Below are positions 50,606 through 61,130 of a stretch of 64,000 bases of DNA, piece by piece. The stretch comes from Hydnum rufescens UP504 (taxonomy: Eukaryota; Basidiomycota; Agaricomycetes; Cantharellales; Hydnaceae): NCBI GenBank assembly GCA_014904985.1, contig MU129118.1:37507-101506 (forward strand), given 5' to 3'. The notes beneath the pieces were generated by a model, which was given only the letters and a program-made list of their open reading frames with translations, did not search any database and was not told the origin of the DNA. Within the stretch, counting starts at the first letter, position 1. Each line of letters starts with the position of its first letter. The position numbers and the translations under genes were made by a program.

Positions 50606-52180
50606 ACTCCTTTCGCACAAAGACATATGTATGATAGCACTTACCTTGTCACCACACCCCAGTGCTTCTGGGGTGTGGTGTATCCTCATTCAGCTTGGAG
50701 GTTCACATACTGTTCATCAGGGGAAGCTGAGCACAGCCAGCATCAGGCAAGGCCAACACTCAACACTGGCACATGCCAGGTTCCAAAAGTGCTCAATGAA
50801 ACACACCATGAGGGACTGTGGGAGTGTATATATGAGTGAAAATGTACACTATATAATGTTTTAAAGTGGCTGGACCAATAAAATTTAATAATAAGAGAAG
50901 AATGAGCAAGTTCTAAATAAGGGGATATCTTTATGGCATTGCCCAGGGAATTGACAGGCTTGCACACATAGGACTCATCCCAAAATTAAATATTTTGGTT
51001 AAATAGATGTATACTACATGGGTGATGCTTACAAGGGATGTCCAACCACATTGATATTTCCTAAGCCTGCATTTCCTATTTAGGGCATAGACATTGAATC
51101 ACAGTGTGACTTGGTTCTTGGAGCAATTCCTAACTTAAATAACACCACACATTGTCTTTAACAAATTTTGCACCTCCACAAGTTCTCAGGTAGGTCCCAA
51201 GATGCCCAAGAGTGTAATTTCCTTATTTGGGTATGTGTATGTCCTCATTTTTTCAGTCATATCACACTATTGGAGTCTAATAATTTGGGGTTGGGACTTG
51301 ATGCAGTATGCCCACAGAAGTATATTTTTTTCATAATTTTTAATGCAAATGATGTGTCATGGGTTTGGCATATCTGGAGTAGCTCTGATTCCAGGAATCA
51401 GAGCTACTCCAGATATGCCAAACCCATGACACATCATTTGCATTAAAAATTATGAAAAAAATATACTTCTGTGGGCATACTGCATCAAGTCCCAACCCCA
51501 AATTATTAGACTCCAATAGTGTGATATGACTGAAAAAATGAGGACATACACATACCCAAATAAGGAAATTACACTCTTGGGCATCTTGGGACCTACCTGA
51601 GAACTTGTGGAGGTGCAAAATTTGTTAAAGACAATGTGTGGTGTTATTTAAGTTAGGAATTGCTCCAAGAACCAAGTCACACTGTGATTCAATGTCTATG
51701 CCCTAAATAGGAAATGCAGGCTTAGGAAATATCAATGTGGTTGGACATCCCTTGTAAGCATCACCCATGTAGTATACATCTATTTAACCAAAATATTTAA
51801 TTTTGGGATGAGTCCTATGTGTGCAAGCCTGTCAATTCCCTGGGCAATGCCATAAAGATATCCCCTTATTTAGAACTTGCTCATTCTTCTCTTATTATTA
51901 AATTTTATTGGTCCAGCCACTTTAAAACATTATATAGTGTACATTTTCACTCATATATACACTCCCACAGTCCCTCATGGTGTGTTTCATTGAGCACTTT
52001 TGGAACCTGGCATGTGCCAGTGTTGAGTGTTGGCCTTGCCTGATGCTGGCTGTGCTCAGCTTCCCCTGATGAACAGTATGTGAACCTCCAAGCTGAATGA
52101 GGATACACCACACCCCAGAAGCACTGGGGTGTGGTGACAAGGTAAGTGCTATCATACATATGTCTTTGTGCGAAAGGAGT
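50606..52180. repeat. Perfect or near-perfect 1.57 kb palindrome at the centre of array 2
   Basis: Arms of 787 bases mirror around base 51,393. Open frames on the two arms translate almost identically (for example 50,627-50,839 plus and 51,947-52,159 minus). Both arms contain a TATA-like CACTATATAATG and the first exon-like stretch with its hairpin and donor ACAAG|GTAAGT. Confidence 0.95.
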
Positions 52181-52181
52181 G

Positions 52182-52811
52182 TGTCAGGGCCACACTGCAA
52201 TGAGAGCACCAAACAAATATAAACACAGATAATTCTGACTAAGTCTGGTGTAAGTCCAGCTAAGTCCAGGAGAATCCGGGCAAGAATGAGATAATGAGGA
52301 TAGGAGGGGATGGAGAGGCAGTCCAGCAGCCCGGAAGGGACTAGGTGGAAATGAGCACAGCGGTCCTTAAGCTCAAGGAGTCAACCGGAAAGTACTCAGA
52401 CTGTAGTCCGGAGTAGAAGCAGAAATCCTGAGATTAACATTAAGGGAATAGGTACAGTGGGGCTAACCTGTAGTCTGGAGTAGAAGCGGAAATCCTGAGA
52501 GACCAAAGCTGAGTCTCTGGATGTCACCCCGGACTACTTATACATAGTTCCTATACTACAGGGGATTGATTGCTTAATGAGAGGTGGTTACAGGGGGGCA
52601 GGCACAAGAGGGGGAGCAGGCAGGGGACAGGAAAGTGGGGGGAACAGGGACAGGGCCAGGGGTAAGTGTGTGGGAACCGGAAGTAAAGGAAATGAGAAAA
52701 TGAAGGGGAAATGAAATGGAGGTGGGGACAAATCGGAAACAGGCCAGAACAAAACCGGAAACAAACCGGAAACAAAACTGGAATGAACCAGGAAACGGAC
52801 GAACTCTGACA
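52182..52811. mobile_element. Solo LTR in array 2, with 5-bp target duplication
   Basis: A 630-base block begins TGTCAGGGCC and ends CTCTGACA, flanked on both sides by GAGTG (52,177-52,181 and 52,812-52,816). It splits an intron hairpin of array 2 whose intact mirror copy lies at 50,583-50,617. Inside is a TATA-like TTATACATAG near 52,540. TG..CA ends and a 5-bp duplication indicate a solo LTR of a retrotransposon. Confidence 0.88.
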
Positions 52812-53760
52812 GAGTGGCTTTAAGCCCCTCCTTTGGCACTGGTTTGATTTTTTTACTAATGATATATTAGTTTTCACTTGTAGATACTATCACTGTCGCC
52901 CATGCCCTCGAACAATGCCAATGATGCCAACAATGACATAATCATCATCATTGTCAATAATTGTGGAACTTTGCAATCCCTGTGCCCCAGTGAAGAATCC
53001 AGCACCTGAACTGACTAAGGAGTACACCACACCCCAGTGATGCTGGGGTGTGGTGATGAGGTAAGTTTATCTTTGGCTAGTCCTGGACAAGAGGGGCAGC
53101 ATTAAGCTGCCCCTCTTGTGTTGCTTTAATCCTTACTAATGAGATGATTTATTTTCACTATAGGCTCTATCATTCTTCCCCACCCACCCTTCCTCTTCCT
53201 GCACCTGACCGACACCGACAATGACCCTGATCACGGGTCTTACAACCCTGTCTCCTCACACCCCAACCGAAGCTGTGACATTGATTTCCAGTCTAACCAG
53301 GAAAACCAAAGACCAAGACTGAAAGGAGCACAGTGTAGTACACCACACCCCAGCATTGCTGGGGTGTGGTGATAAGGTATGTTTATTTCTTCTCAAGCTG
53401 GCCCTCTTAAGTTGCCTTAATTCTAACTCTATTTTCACCATAGGGTCTATTGCTCTCGCCCTCCCACCTCACCTCTTCCCACCCCACCTGCTATTGACAA
53501 TGATGGGGATCATGGGTCTTGTGGCCCCCCCTCCCTGCACTTGAACCAGGGTCGATCACGCCAGGCATGAATGTCAATCATGGGTCTTATGACCCCTCCC
53601 TGTCAATCATCGATGACGATGCAGATCACAATGGGTCTTATGATCCTACATGAGCAGAAAAACTGAAGATTGAGACTAAACAGTGCACTGTGCTGTACAC
53701 CACACCCCAGCATCTGCTGTGGATTGGATGGCTGAGAAGCTGCATGGGCCATGAGAAAAT

Positions 53761-54219
53761 ATCACAGGCACTGTCAGATGCCTGCAGATGCAACACGGGA
53801 GATGATACAGGAGTGGATGGCCTCAAAATCAGCCCAATAATTCCTGTACATACATGAAAAACTCAAATGTTGCCTTTGGACTTGGTTATGGCCTCCAGAC
53901 TCAAACTAAGAATCAGCACTCAACAATTTTTGCAGTGCACAGCCACATAGGCATTAGCCGGCATAGTGATGACTTATGTGTGTCACCTACCTTAGTAGTG
54001 ACATTTTAATAGGGCTGAGTGCCAGTCAGACTAATATCCCACTAACAATGCCCCCCAGTCTGGTGGAACGAAGGCCTTAACATCAGTCAGAGTGTCCCCA
54101 TTGGTCGTTTGGGTGCCTGTCCTCATTGCTGTCATAAGAGCTATGGTATCAGTCCCTACATACTTCCAAATGTATGGCCCTTCTTTGAGGCCTGCCAGTC
54201 CCTGCATGAGCCATCTCTA
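53761..54219. other. CpG-poor spacer
   Basis: No gene seen. Contains the inverse copy (about 53,960-53,995) of a segment that also lies right of array 1. Confidence 0.4.
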
Positions 54220-55900
54220 GTTCCGCTCATTCATGGGGATGGAGTCGGTCTGGCCTAGGGGGAAAGGTCCCCAGTTGAATGACAGGGGCCTCTTGCCAAG
54301 AGCCATCTGCAGTGTTTACAAAGGGTATGCTGCCCACTATTTGGGGCTGGGGTGGTAAAAGTGTCTGGGGCATTGAGTAGGAAGTCATCGGATTGGGCCC
54401 AGTCAAGTAATACTGATCTAGGGTTTGCAACAGGGAGTTTTGACGATCTTCAATCTCTTCATATGAAGATTCCTGTGGACAAGTTTGACGTTCCGGTGAG
54501 CATGGTCATCTGGACATGCTGGACCAGTGTGAGACTCCCTCATGCTGATGTGGAGTTTCTTCATCAGGTCACCAGTGTCTGTCACTCTCCAGTATTCCTG
54601 GGATATGGTTGGACCCTGTACGAGGGTCTCTTTGGCAACCCCTTGATGCTGTTCAGGAGGCGTAATTGGTGTAGACTGGGGTGGGTTCAGAATATCTGAC
54701 TGTGGATGGGGCTGGTAATGTGGGCAGGTTATCCCACCACTTGTCCAGATCCATGTCACTCCTCAAGGCATTTTCAGAGGGTTCTGTAGTAGGGTTTTCA
54801 TCTTCCCAAGTTGACAAGGACATGGGTATGTTGAACAACAAGACAATAGGTTCTGTAGCATTCCCCTCCAGTAGTGGTCTGGTATTCACAGTTTGTCATT
54901 CTGCGGCCATCATGAAGGTGCCATCTGGCCGGTAGTATACTGTGGAGTACAGATGCTTTGTAGCATTGTCCAGGACATCAAAGTTGTCCAGACATGGCAG
55001 TGGCCCTGGGAATATGTCTTCCCATTTGTAGGCTTCACAGTTATCCATCCCTGGGAATGGCGGAGCCTCTCCTTTGAAGGAGTTGCATAGGGTGAGTGGT
55101 TCCCATAGTCAGGCTTCATTAGTTGCAAAGTAGCTGTCTTGTACCAGTACCAGTTGGGATTCCAGTAGGGCTTCTGTCGTATGGATGGTACAGCTGGAGT
55201 CAATGAATGCACATAGTCTATATGCATGTAACTGCTTCCAGAGCAAGGTACTTGTGGTCTTGTTTGCAGATTTAGTCCAGATGAAACCAACAGGGGCACT
55301 CAGAAGCCATGGTATGGCAGGCATGTCTTCAGATCATTTGTACGGAGAATGAGAGCTAATGAATAACCAGTGCGCAATGACATAGTTGGAGTATGCCAAA
55401 AGTACTGTGATTACTTGTGTGATTTGGAGGTAACAGGCATGGAGAGAATTGCTACAATACCAGGGTTTAAACAGGTTTTTGAATCATGGGCAATCAGGTG
55501 CATTGATATGATAATGGATATCTCTGATATAGGTAGGGATCAGGAGGCTGGAGGCCTGCTTGTTTTCCTCTGCCTGGCCCCAGGTGTAGTCCCACAATGA
55601 TCGAAGGGCATCCAAACATTCCTTTCTGATGACAGCTTGCTTGTTTTCATCTCATGTTTCACAGATCAGTTGTAGGAAGGTTGGTACGAATGCTGCCAGT
55701 AGGCTAAGTGGTTGCACAGAGGTAATCAGTTCAAATGAGGGCTGTTGTCCCAAGATATCCAATATTCCCATATGCCCTGACCAGGTGAGGTGTGCAATCA
55801 GTGGCATAAGAACATGGTGGTAAGTCTTGTGGAAGGTGTAGCTGTATTGTGCCTCTCCCACATAATGGGCTGGGCTATGGTCTTGGAAATCTGTACAGGA
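54220..55900 (-). other. Sequence downstream of the chromodomain
   Basis: Coding-like minus-strand frames continue for 1.7 kb after the chromodomain (for example LPVLFMVIAGFKNATPFPNP, TSTLLWKQLHAYRLCAFIDS, LDQYYLTGPNPMTSYSM). They do not resemble pol. This may be an extra ORF of the element or a separate decayed gene. Confidence 0.4.
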
Positions 55901-55989
55901 CTTCATGTTGGGGTTAGGGAATGGTGTGGCATTCTTGAACCCAGCTATCACCATGAACAGGACAGGTAGGACTCCAGGGTCTGGGATAA

Positions 55990-56190
55990 TGTTAGTGGCT
56001 GTGTGATCCTTGAACTCTTTCACTACCTCTGGAGCATTATGTAGGTCATGATTGGATTGCCATGAGTTGTGTTTGGGTCCATATCCATGCCAACGAATCT
56101 GGTACTCCACAGCACATTTTTTCTTGTTGTACCGTGAATCTATAATCCTCTCTACTTCATATTCTTCTGAAGTCTTTAAGCCATCCTGGG
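55990..56190 (-). pseudogene. Chromodomain at the integrase C-terminus
   Basis: EEYEVERIIDSRYNKKKCAV, EYQIRWHGYG and the following W and DLHNAPEVVKEF match a chromodomain. In chromoviruses this targets integration to modified chromatin. It follows an integrase GPY/F-like segment (CRIGPFKVTKVLSPSTYQLR). Confidence 0.88.
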
Positions 56191-56399
56191 GATTCGTCAA
56201 CGTGGGATGGTACTTATCTTGGGACTGGTGGTATAGGGTGAGGTGCTCCAGGTTGACCACATTATGCATAGGCATCGAATCCAGTAGTCTCAACTGGTAA
56301 GTACTAGGGCTAAGGACCTTGGTAACCTTGAATGGACCAATTCTACATTGCATGAGTTTACAGCCTGTTCCTTTAATGTCCATGAGTTCCAGGGAATGT

Positions 56400-57300
56400 G
56401 GGTTTAAAAGTACCTCATCCCCTACTTTGTAAAGAACAGCCCTTCTTTTCTTGTTGTACTGGTATGCTTGCGAGTTGGCAGCCTGAATGATGGTGTCATG
56501 GGCCAAGTCCTGTCATACTCAAAGGGCACCTATATGCTGGTCTGCTAATGGGCTATTGGTGAACATTGACCCTGTTGACTCTTGCAATAGACATAGTGGC
56601 ATCCAGGGCATATACCCCAATAACAGTATGGTGGGTGACATTTGTGTGGCCAAATGGGTGGCCCTGTTATAGGCAGATGCTAGTATGTCCAACCAGTTGG
56701 CCCAATCAGTATGGTCAGCATTTATGTAACACTGTATCATGGTCTCCAGGTGCTGGTTCATTACTTCAGTCTGGCCATCAGTTTGAGGGTGGTGTGAGGT
56801 GGACATGGCTAGTCAAGTGTCAAAGTAACTTGCTAGGGAGCACCAGAAGTTACTTATGAAACATGGATCATGATTGCTCATGATTTGGGTTGGCAGTCCA
56901 AAATGTTTGTACACCTCTCTATGTAGCAGGGCAGCCACCTTGTCTGTGGTTACGTGGGTAGTAGTAGGAATAAAAATACCGTATTTCATGAATTTGTCCA
57001 CAATGACCAGTATTGCATCATGCCCCTTAGATTTAGGTAGTCCTGTAACGAAGTCCATACTGATGACCTCGAATGGCAGTTTGGGTATGTTGAGTGGCCT
57101 CAGATACCCTTTGGGCCCCAGTTGGTCATGTTTAGTCTTCTGACAAATGTCACAGGTTTCACAGTAATGTAGGACATCCCTTCACATGGTTTTCCAGTAG
57201 AATCCTTGCTGGAGTACTTCCAAGGTCTTCCCCCACCAACCATGAGCAGACTTGTGGGGGGCATCATGGGCTTCTTTGACAAGGGTAAGTTGTTCCTTCA
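56400..57300 (-). pseudogene. Integrase of the retrotransposon
   Basis: A zinc-binding HHCC-type region (AHDAPHKSAHGWWGKTLEV, YCETCDICQKTK) precedes the catalytic core: SMDFVTGLPKSKGHDAILVI, LPTQIMSNHDPCFISNFW, STSHHPQTDGQTEVMNQHLE. The D, D, E catalytic residues appear present, but TGA codons break the frame after YFDT and near 56,515. Confidence 0.9.
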
Positions 57301-57879
57301 CAGGTACACATAACCTGGAATGGCCATCTGCATCCTTGAAAAGTAGGAGTCCATTGTTGCTCTTGGTGAACTGACAGAATCATTTGAGTTTGACCTTTTG
57401 TCCTCGAGCAGTCTGGGGTTTAGCATCGTCCTCCATTCTGGTCCAGATCATCTTGAATTCCAGGTCATTAACATATCCTTCATGGAAGCGTCTGATCGTT
57501 TCTAGGGATATGGACAAGTTCAATCCTGGTGAGGGCCTGTCCAAACCTCGGGTCATGATGACTGGCTCCAGGGCTTTGGTGGTGTGGACCCCTGGTGGGA
57601 TGTTCATGGAGGAGGACTCATTCCACATGGTCATTTGGGACCATGTTAGTATGAACATGGCCTTTCCCAAACTGGGCAGTCTGTTAGAGAGGCCTAGGTT
57701 ACTGGATTGGTCAGCCTCACTCATGATCAATTTGGGGAAATCGGGGTCCTTGGGCGACACTACTTCAGGGGTCAGTGGCAATTGGGATAGAGGGTCCACA
57801 TTGGAGTGGATATGACCCAGTCAATGTACTATGATCATTCTGGGGAAGGCTGCAAACACAGTTCCCCATGCACTAAGAC

Positions 57880-58489
57880 GATGGTTGGCATTCTCATAGG
57901 TCTTCGCCCATTGTAGTGCCACATGATCAGTTATGAGGAGAATTTGTTCTCCTTCTATGAAAGGTAGGAATCAAATCAGGCTGTCCTTGGCTGCTAAGGC
58001 CTCCCATTCTGTAGTGGAGTACTGGGTTTCGGCAGGTTTGCAAGTATGGCTCCAGTAGGCAATGACTCTTTCCATGTGGACAGTAGTTTCCTCAAATGAA
58101 CTTGCCCAAGAACCTAATGTGGGGTGATCATTGTGGACCTCAGAGAGTTTGATGGTCAATTCAGGTACTGGATTCCCCTCGTCGTATGCTTTATGGAGAT
58201 GCTTGTAAGTTTTGGTGTCACATAGGTTCTGTATTAGTATGGGCTGGATCTGCTGCGAGGCTCTGGCGAGGGCCACATCAGAAGCATCAGTGTACAGTCG
58301 GTAACCCTGGCCCCGGATGGGGTGGCCCCATATGGGTGCTGATGTCAATGCTAGTTTCATCATTCTGTAGGCCTCCTCATGCTCATCCTTCCAGCTCTGG
58401 GGTGAGGCCTTCTGGAGTAGTACAAATAAAGGCGCAGCAATTCCAGACAAACAGGGTATGTATGTGGCAAAGCAGACAGCCATTCCCAG
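57880..58489 (-). pseudogene. RNase H-like domain of the retrotransposon
   Basis: Shows FLGMAVCFATYIPCLSGIAA, APIWGHPIRGQGYRLYTDAS and YSTTEWEALAAKDSLI, the usual connection and RNase H motifs in Ty3/Gypsy elements. It continues from the reverse transcriptase and carries TGA stops. Confidence 0.8.
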
Positions 58490-59260
58490 AAAGGTCTCTA
58501 GGTCCTTACGGTGGCAAGGGTAGCTAAAGTGGTAACTGCTTGTATTTTTTCCGCATTGGTGGACAGTCCTAATTGTGACACTTTTTGTCCTAGAAGCTGT
58601 ATACTGTGGTACCCTACATGACATTTGTGTGGTGCCAACATAATACCAGATTTCTTGATGGCTTCGAGGACCATACTAATGTGGTTGAGGTGTTTGTTGA
58701 AAGTCCCTGAGTAAACCACAATGTTGTTGATGTATACTAGTGTGAATATCCACAAGTAAGGGGCCAAGATTTCTTGCATTACTTGTTGGAATATAGGAGG
58801 ACCATTTCTCCATCCAAAAGGCATCCTAGTGAACTGGTGTAGTCCATGGTGCGTCCTCATGGCAGTGTATGGCTGGGAAATATCATTGAATTCCAGTTGA
58901 GTGAATCTGGCTAGGGTGTTGAAAGAAGACAGGTATTGTGCCCCTGAAAGGGCTTGGAGGATGTCGCTCTGTCATGGTATAGGGAATTGGTCAGGCATGG
59001 TGGCTGCGTTCAGTTTTCTCCAGTCAATGCAAAGCCAGTCCTTGCCATTCTTGTGCATGATTAGCACAGGGGCTCCCCAGGGACTGTTCAATGGTTTGAT
59101 CACTCCTTGTTTTAACCACAGATCTAACTGTTTGTCGATGAGGTCCCTTTTAGCTGGTGAGGCAATGTATGGAGCGGCCAAGATAGGCTTAGTACTGGGC
59201 ATTAATTCGATGTGTACCTTGGTAGGGTGTTTGCCTAGTCATACATCAAACCCAAAAGCC
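58490..59260 (-). pseudogene. Reverse transcriptase domain, inactive
   Basis: Recognised by LIDKQLDLWLKQGVIKPLNS, SPWGAPVLIMHKNGKDW, CIDWRKLN, FTRMPFGWRNGPPIFQQVM and YINNIVVYSG. The catalytic YxDD motif reads YINN, so both catalytic aspartates of that motif are lost. At least one TGA (near 58,974) interrupts the domain. Confidence 0.9.
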
Positions 59261-59510
59261 ATTTCATGTTTTTGTAGTACCCTATATAGTTGAGTGCATT
59301 GGTCAGCCGTCAACGACAGATCCACATTGATCAAGGACTCCACGTCCTGGACTTTAGTTCATCCATGTTGCTGGACTCTGCAGTTTTCGGGCCTTTCCCT
59401 GTAAACTCTGGGGCTTCCATTCCTAGGGTGTTAACTCAAACCTTGTCATGGTCATTTGGGTCTCCATGGTTTAGATCCTTTTTGCTGAGGGACCCATCTA
59501 TGAGTGTATG

Positions 59511-60059
59511 AATGAACAGGGCTTTTTGTTTGAACTGGTCCCTATCTTCTGGCTCAAATCCAGGCTGGTCAGCCATATGACTTTACCTCAAAAGGAGTAC
59601 CATTTTGACAAATTTTCATGGCCAGAGAGGGTGAAATTGGGGTTGATGTCAAATGATGATCAAAAACTGAATTTTGACCTCAGATTGATGGGTTTGACAT
59701 CAAATTTGACATCAACCATTGTCAACAGCCTGAAGATGAAGGACTTCTCAAATATTCAGTACAACCCCATGGCTGTGCATTATGCGCAACTAAGGGTGAC
59801 AGCTCAGTAGCTTCGCTCAATCAGATGAAAGAGATCACATAGTGCATTGAGTACCACATCAAAATACAGGTGGGTGGACCAGGTATAGTTCAATGGGGGG
59901 CATGCACAGTAGATTCACCATGAATATACTAGTACATAGGGAAGGAATGATGGAAGAATTTGAAAGAGTGGCAGAAAGGGGCACAGGTTGGGATGGTAAG
60001 AGGAATCAAACAAGCCTAATAATGCTTGAAACAGCAAATATTTGAGCATCCCTGGTGGT
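59511..60059. other. CpG-poor spacer, no gene supported
   Basis: One 100-codon plus frame (59,508-59,810) lies here but includes direct repeats of GATGTCAAAT and is probably chance. Nothing else is recognised. Confidence 0.4.
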
Positions 60060-61130
60060 GGTGAGGGAAGGTGAGGGGATGATGAGGAACAGTGTGGCCA
60101 GAAGTTCTCAGAATACACTGGAAGTAGGTGTGTTGAAAAGCTGTGTTTGGGCACACGAATGCCACCACACACAGCCTGAGCCAACAACACCTAGCCCCAG
60201 GGGGGCACATGAACCAAAATGGAAGATTGAGGATAGCACAGTGGAAAGTAGTTGGTTTGTCACAATAAATAGCTAATGGATTCAGACAAATGAGACAATT
60301 GATTGACCCAAGAACGTCAAATGGCCACGTTTGCCCCCCCAGGTGATGTTGAGTGGGAGATGAGGGGAAGATTAGGAACTGTGAGGCAGAAGTTCTCAGA
60401 ATACACTGGAAGTAGGTGTGTTGAAAAGCTGTTGTTGGGTGCACAGAATGCACCCACACACAGCCTGAGCAACAACACCTAGCCCCCAGGGGGGCACATG
60501 AACCAAAAATGGAAGATTGAGGATAGTGCAGTGGAAAGTGGTTGGTTCGTCGCATAAATATGCTTGATGGATTCGGATAAATGAGATAAATTGATTAACC
60601 CCAAGAACGTCAAAATTGGCCATGATTTGACCCCCCAGGTGATGTTGAGTGGGAGATGAGGGGAAGATGAGGAACTGTGAGGCCAGATGTTCTCAGAATA
60701 CACTGGAAGTAGGTGTGTTGAAAAGCTGTGATTTGGACGCACAGAATGCACCTACACACAGCCTGAGCAACAACACCCAGCCCCAGGGGGGCACATGAAC
60801 CCAAAATGGAAGATTGAGGATAGCACAGTGGAAGTGGTCAGTTCATCGCATAAATATGCTCAACTGATTCAGACGAATGAGATGAATAAATGGAGCCCAA
60901 GAGTGCTGAAATTGGCCATCATTTGATCCCCCCAGGCAATGTTGAGTGGGAGATGAGGGGAAGATGAGGAACTGTGAGGCCAGAAGTTCTCAGAAAACAC
61001 TGAAAGTAGGTGTGTTGAAAGGCTGTGATTTGGGCACACAGAATGCACCCACACACAGCCTGAGCAATAGCCCCCAGGAGGAGCATATGAACCCAAACAG
61101 GAAGATTGAGGATAGTGATGTGACATGAAT
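60060..61130. repeat. ~297 bp tandem repeat, about 3.6 copies
   Basis: The block GATGAGGAACTGTGAGGCCA followed by GTTCTCAGAATACACTGG recurs at about 60,078, 60,372, 60,669 and 60,967, a period of 293-298 bases. Each unit also has GGCACATGAAC and CAGCCTGAGCAA. Minus-strand frames in the repeat (FQHTYFQCILRTS) recur as a result and are not evidence of a gene. Confidence 0.92.

Larger units (their letters stand above)
49490..53760. repeat. Array 2: second divergent hairpin-exon array
   Basis: Same plan as array 1 with different hairpins. Exon-end hairpin: CCACACCCCAGCA..TGCTGGGGTGTGG (near 49,788, 50,042, 50,362, 50,650, 52,108, 53,029, 53,342). Intron hairpin: CAAGAGGGGCAGC..GCTGCCCCTCTTG (near 49,720, 49,988, 50,300, 50,583, 53,088, plus one split by an LTR). 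Left units run on the minus strand, right units on the plus strand, away from the palindrome at 51,393. Splice-like signals repeat: ACAAG|GTAAGT, TTACTAATG, and TGTAG| or TATAG|. Left and right exons are homologous to each other (both start ATACTAT..CTGTCGCCCA). At the outermost left, a 36-base hairpin (GAGCCCATGCACACAA and its complement) lies at 49,496-49,531. The rightmost unit decays near 53,700. Confidence 0.78.
54220..59510 (-). mobile_element. Decayed Ty3/Gypsy chromovirus-type retrotransposon
   Basis: Minus-strand pol order is reverse transcriptase, RNase H, integrase, chromodomain, then an extra C-terminal stretch: the order of Ty3/Gypsy chromoviruses. The polyprotein is broken by many in-frame TGA codons. 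LTRs were not located. Upstream (59,510-59,200) the frame is weak, and gag/protease was not recognised. Confidence 0.85.

Noticed and set aside
52058..52090. Hammerhead ribozyme core (CTGATGA)
   Set aside because: The required GAAA segment and the third stem are missing around this CTGATGAACAG; the same holds for CTGATGAAA near 36,466.
50583..52212. Duplicate ORFs of about 70-96 codons in both arms
   Set aside because: They result from the palindrome. They cross the exon hairpin and donor site and are likely fortuitous.
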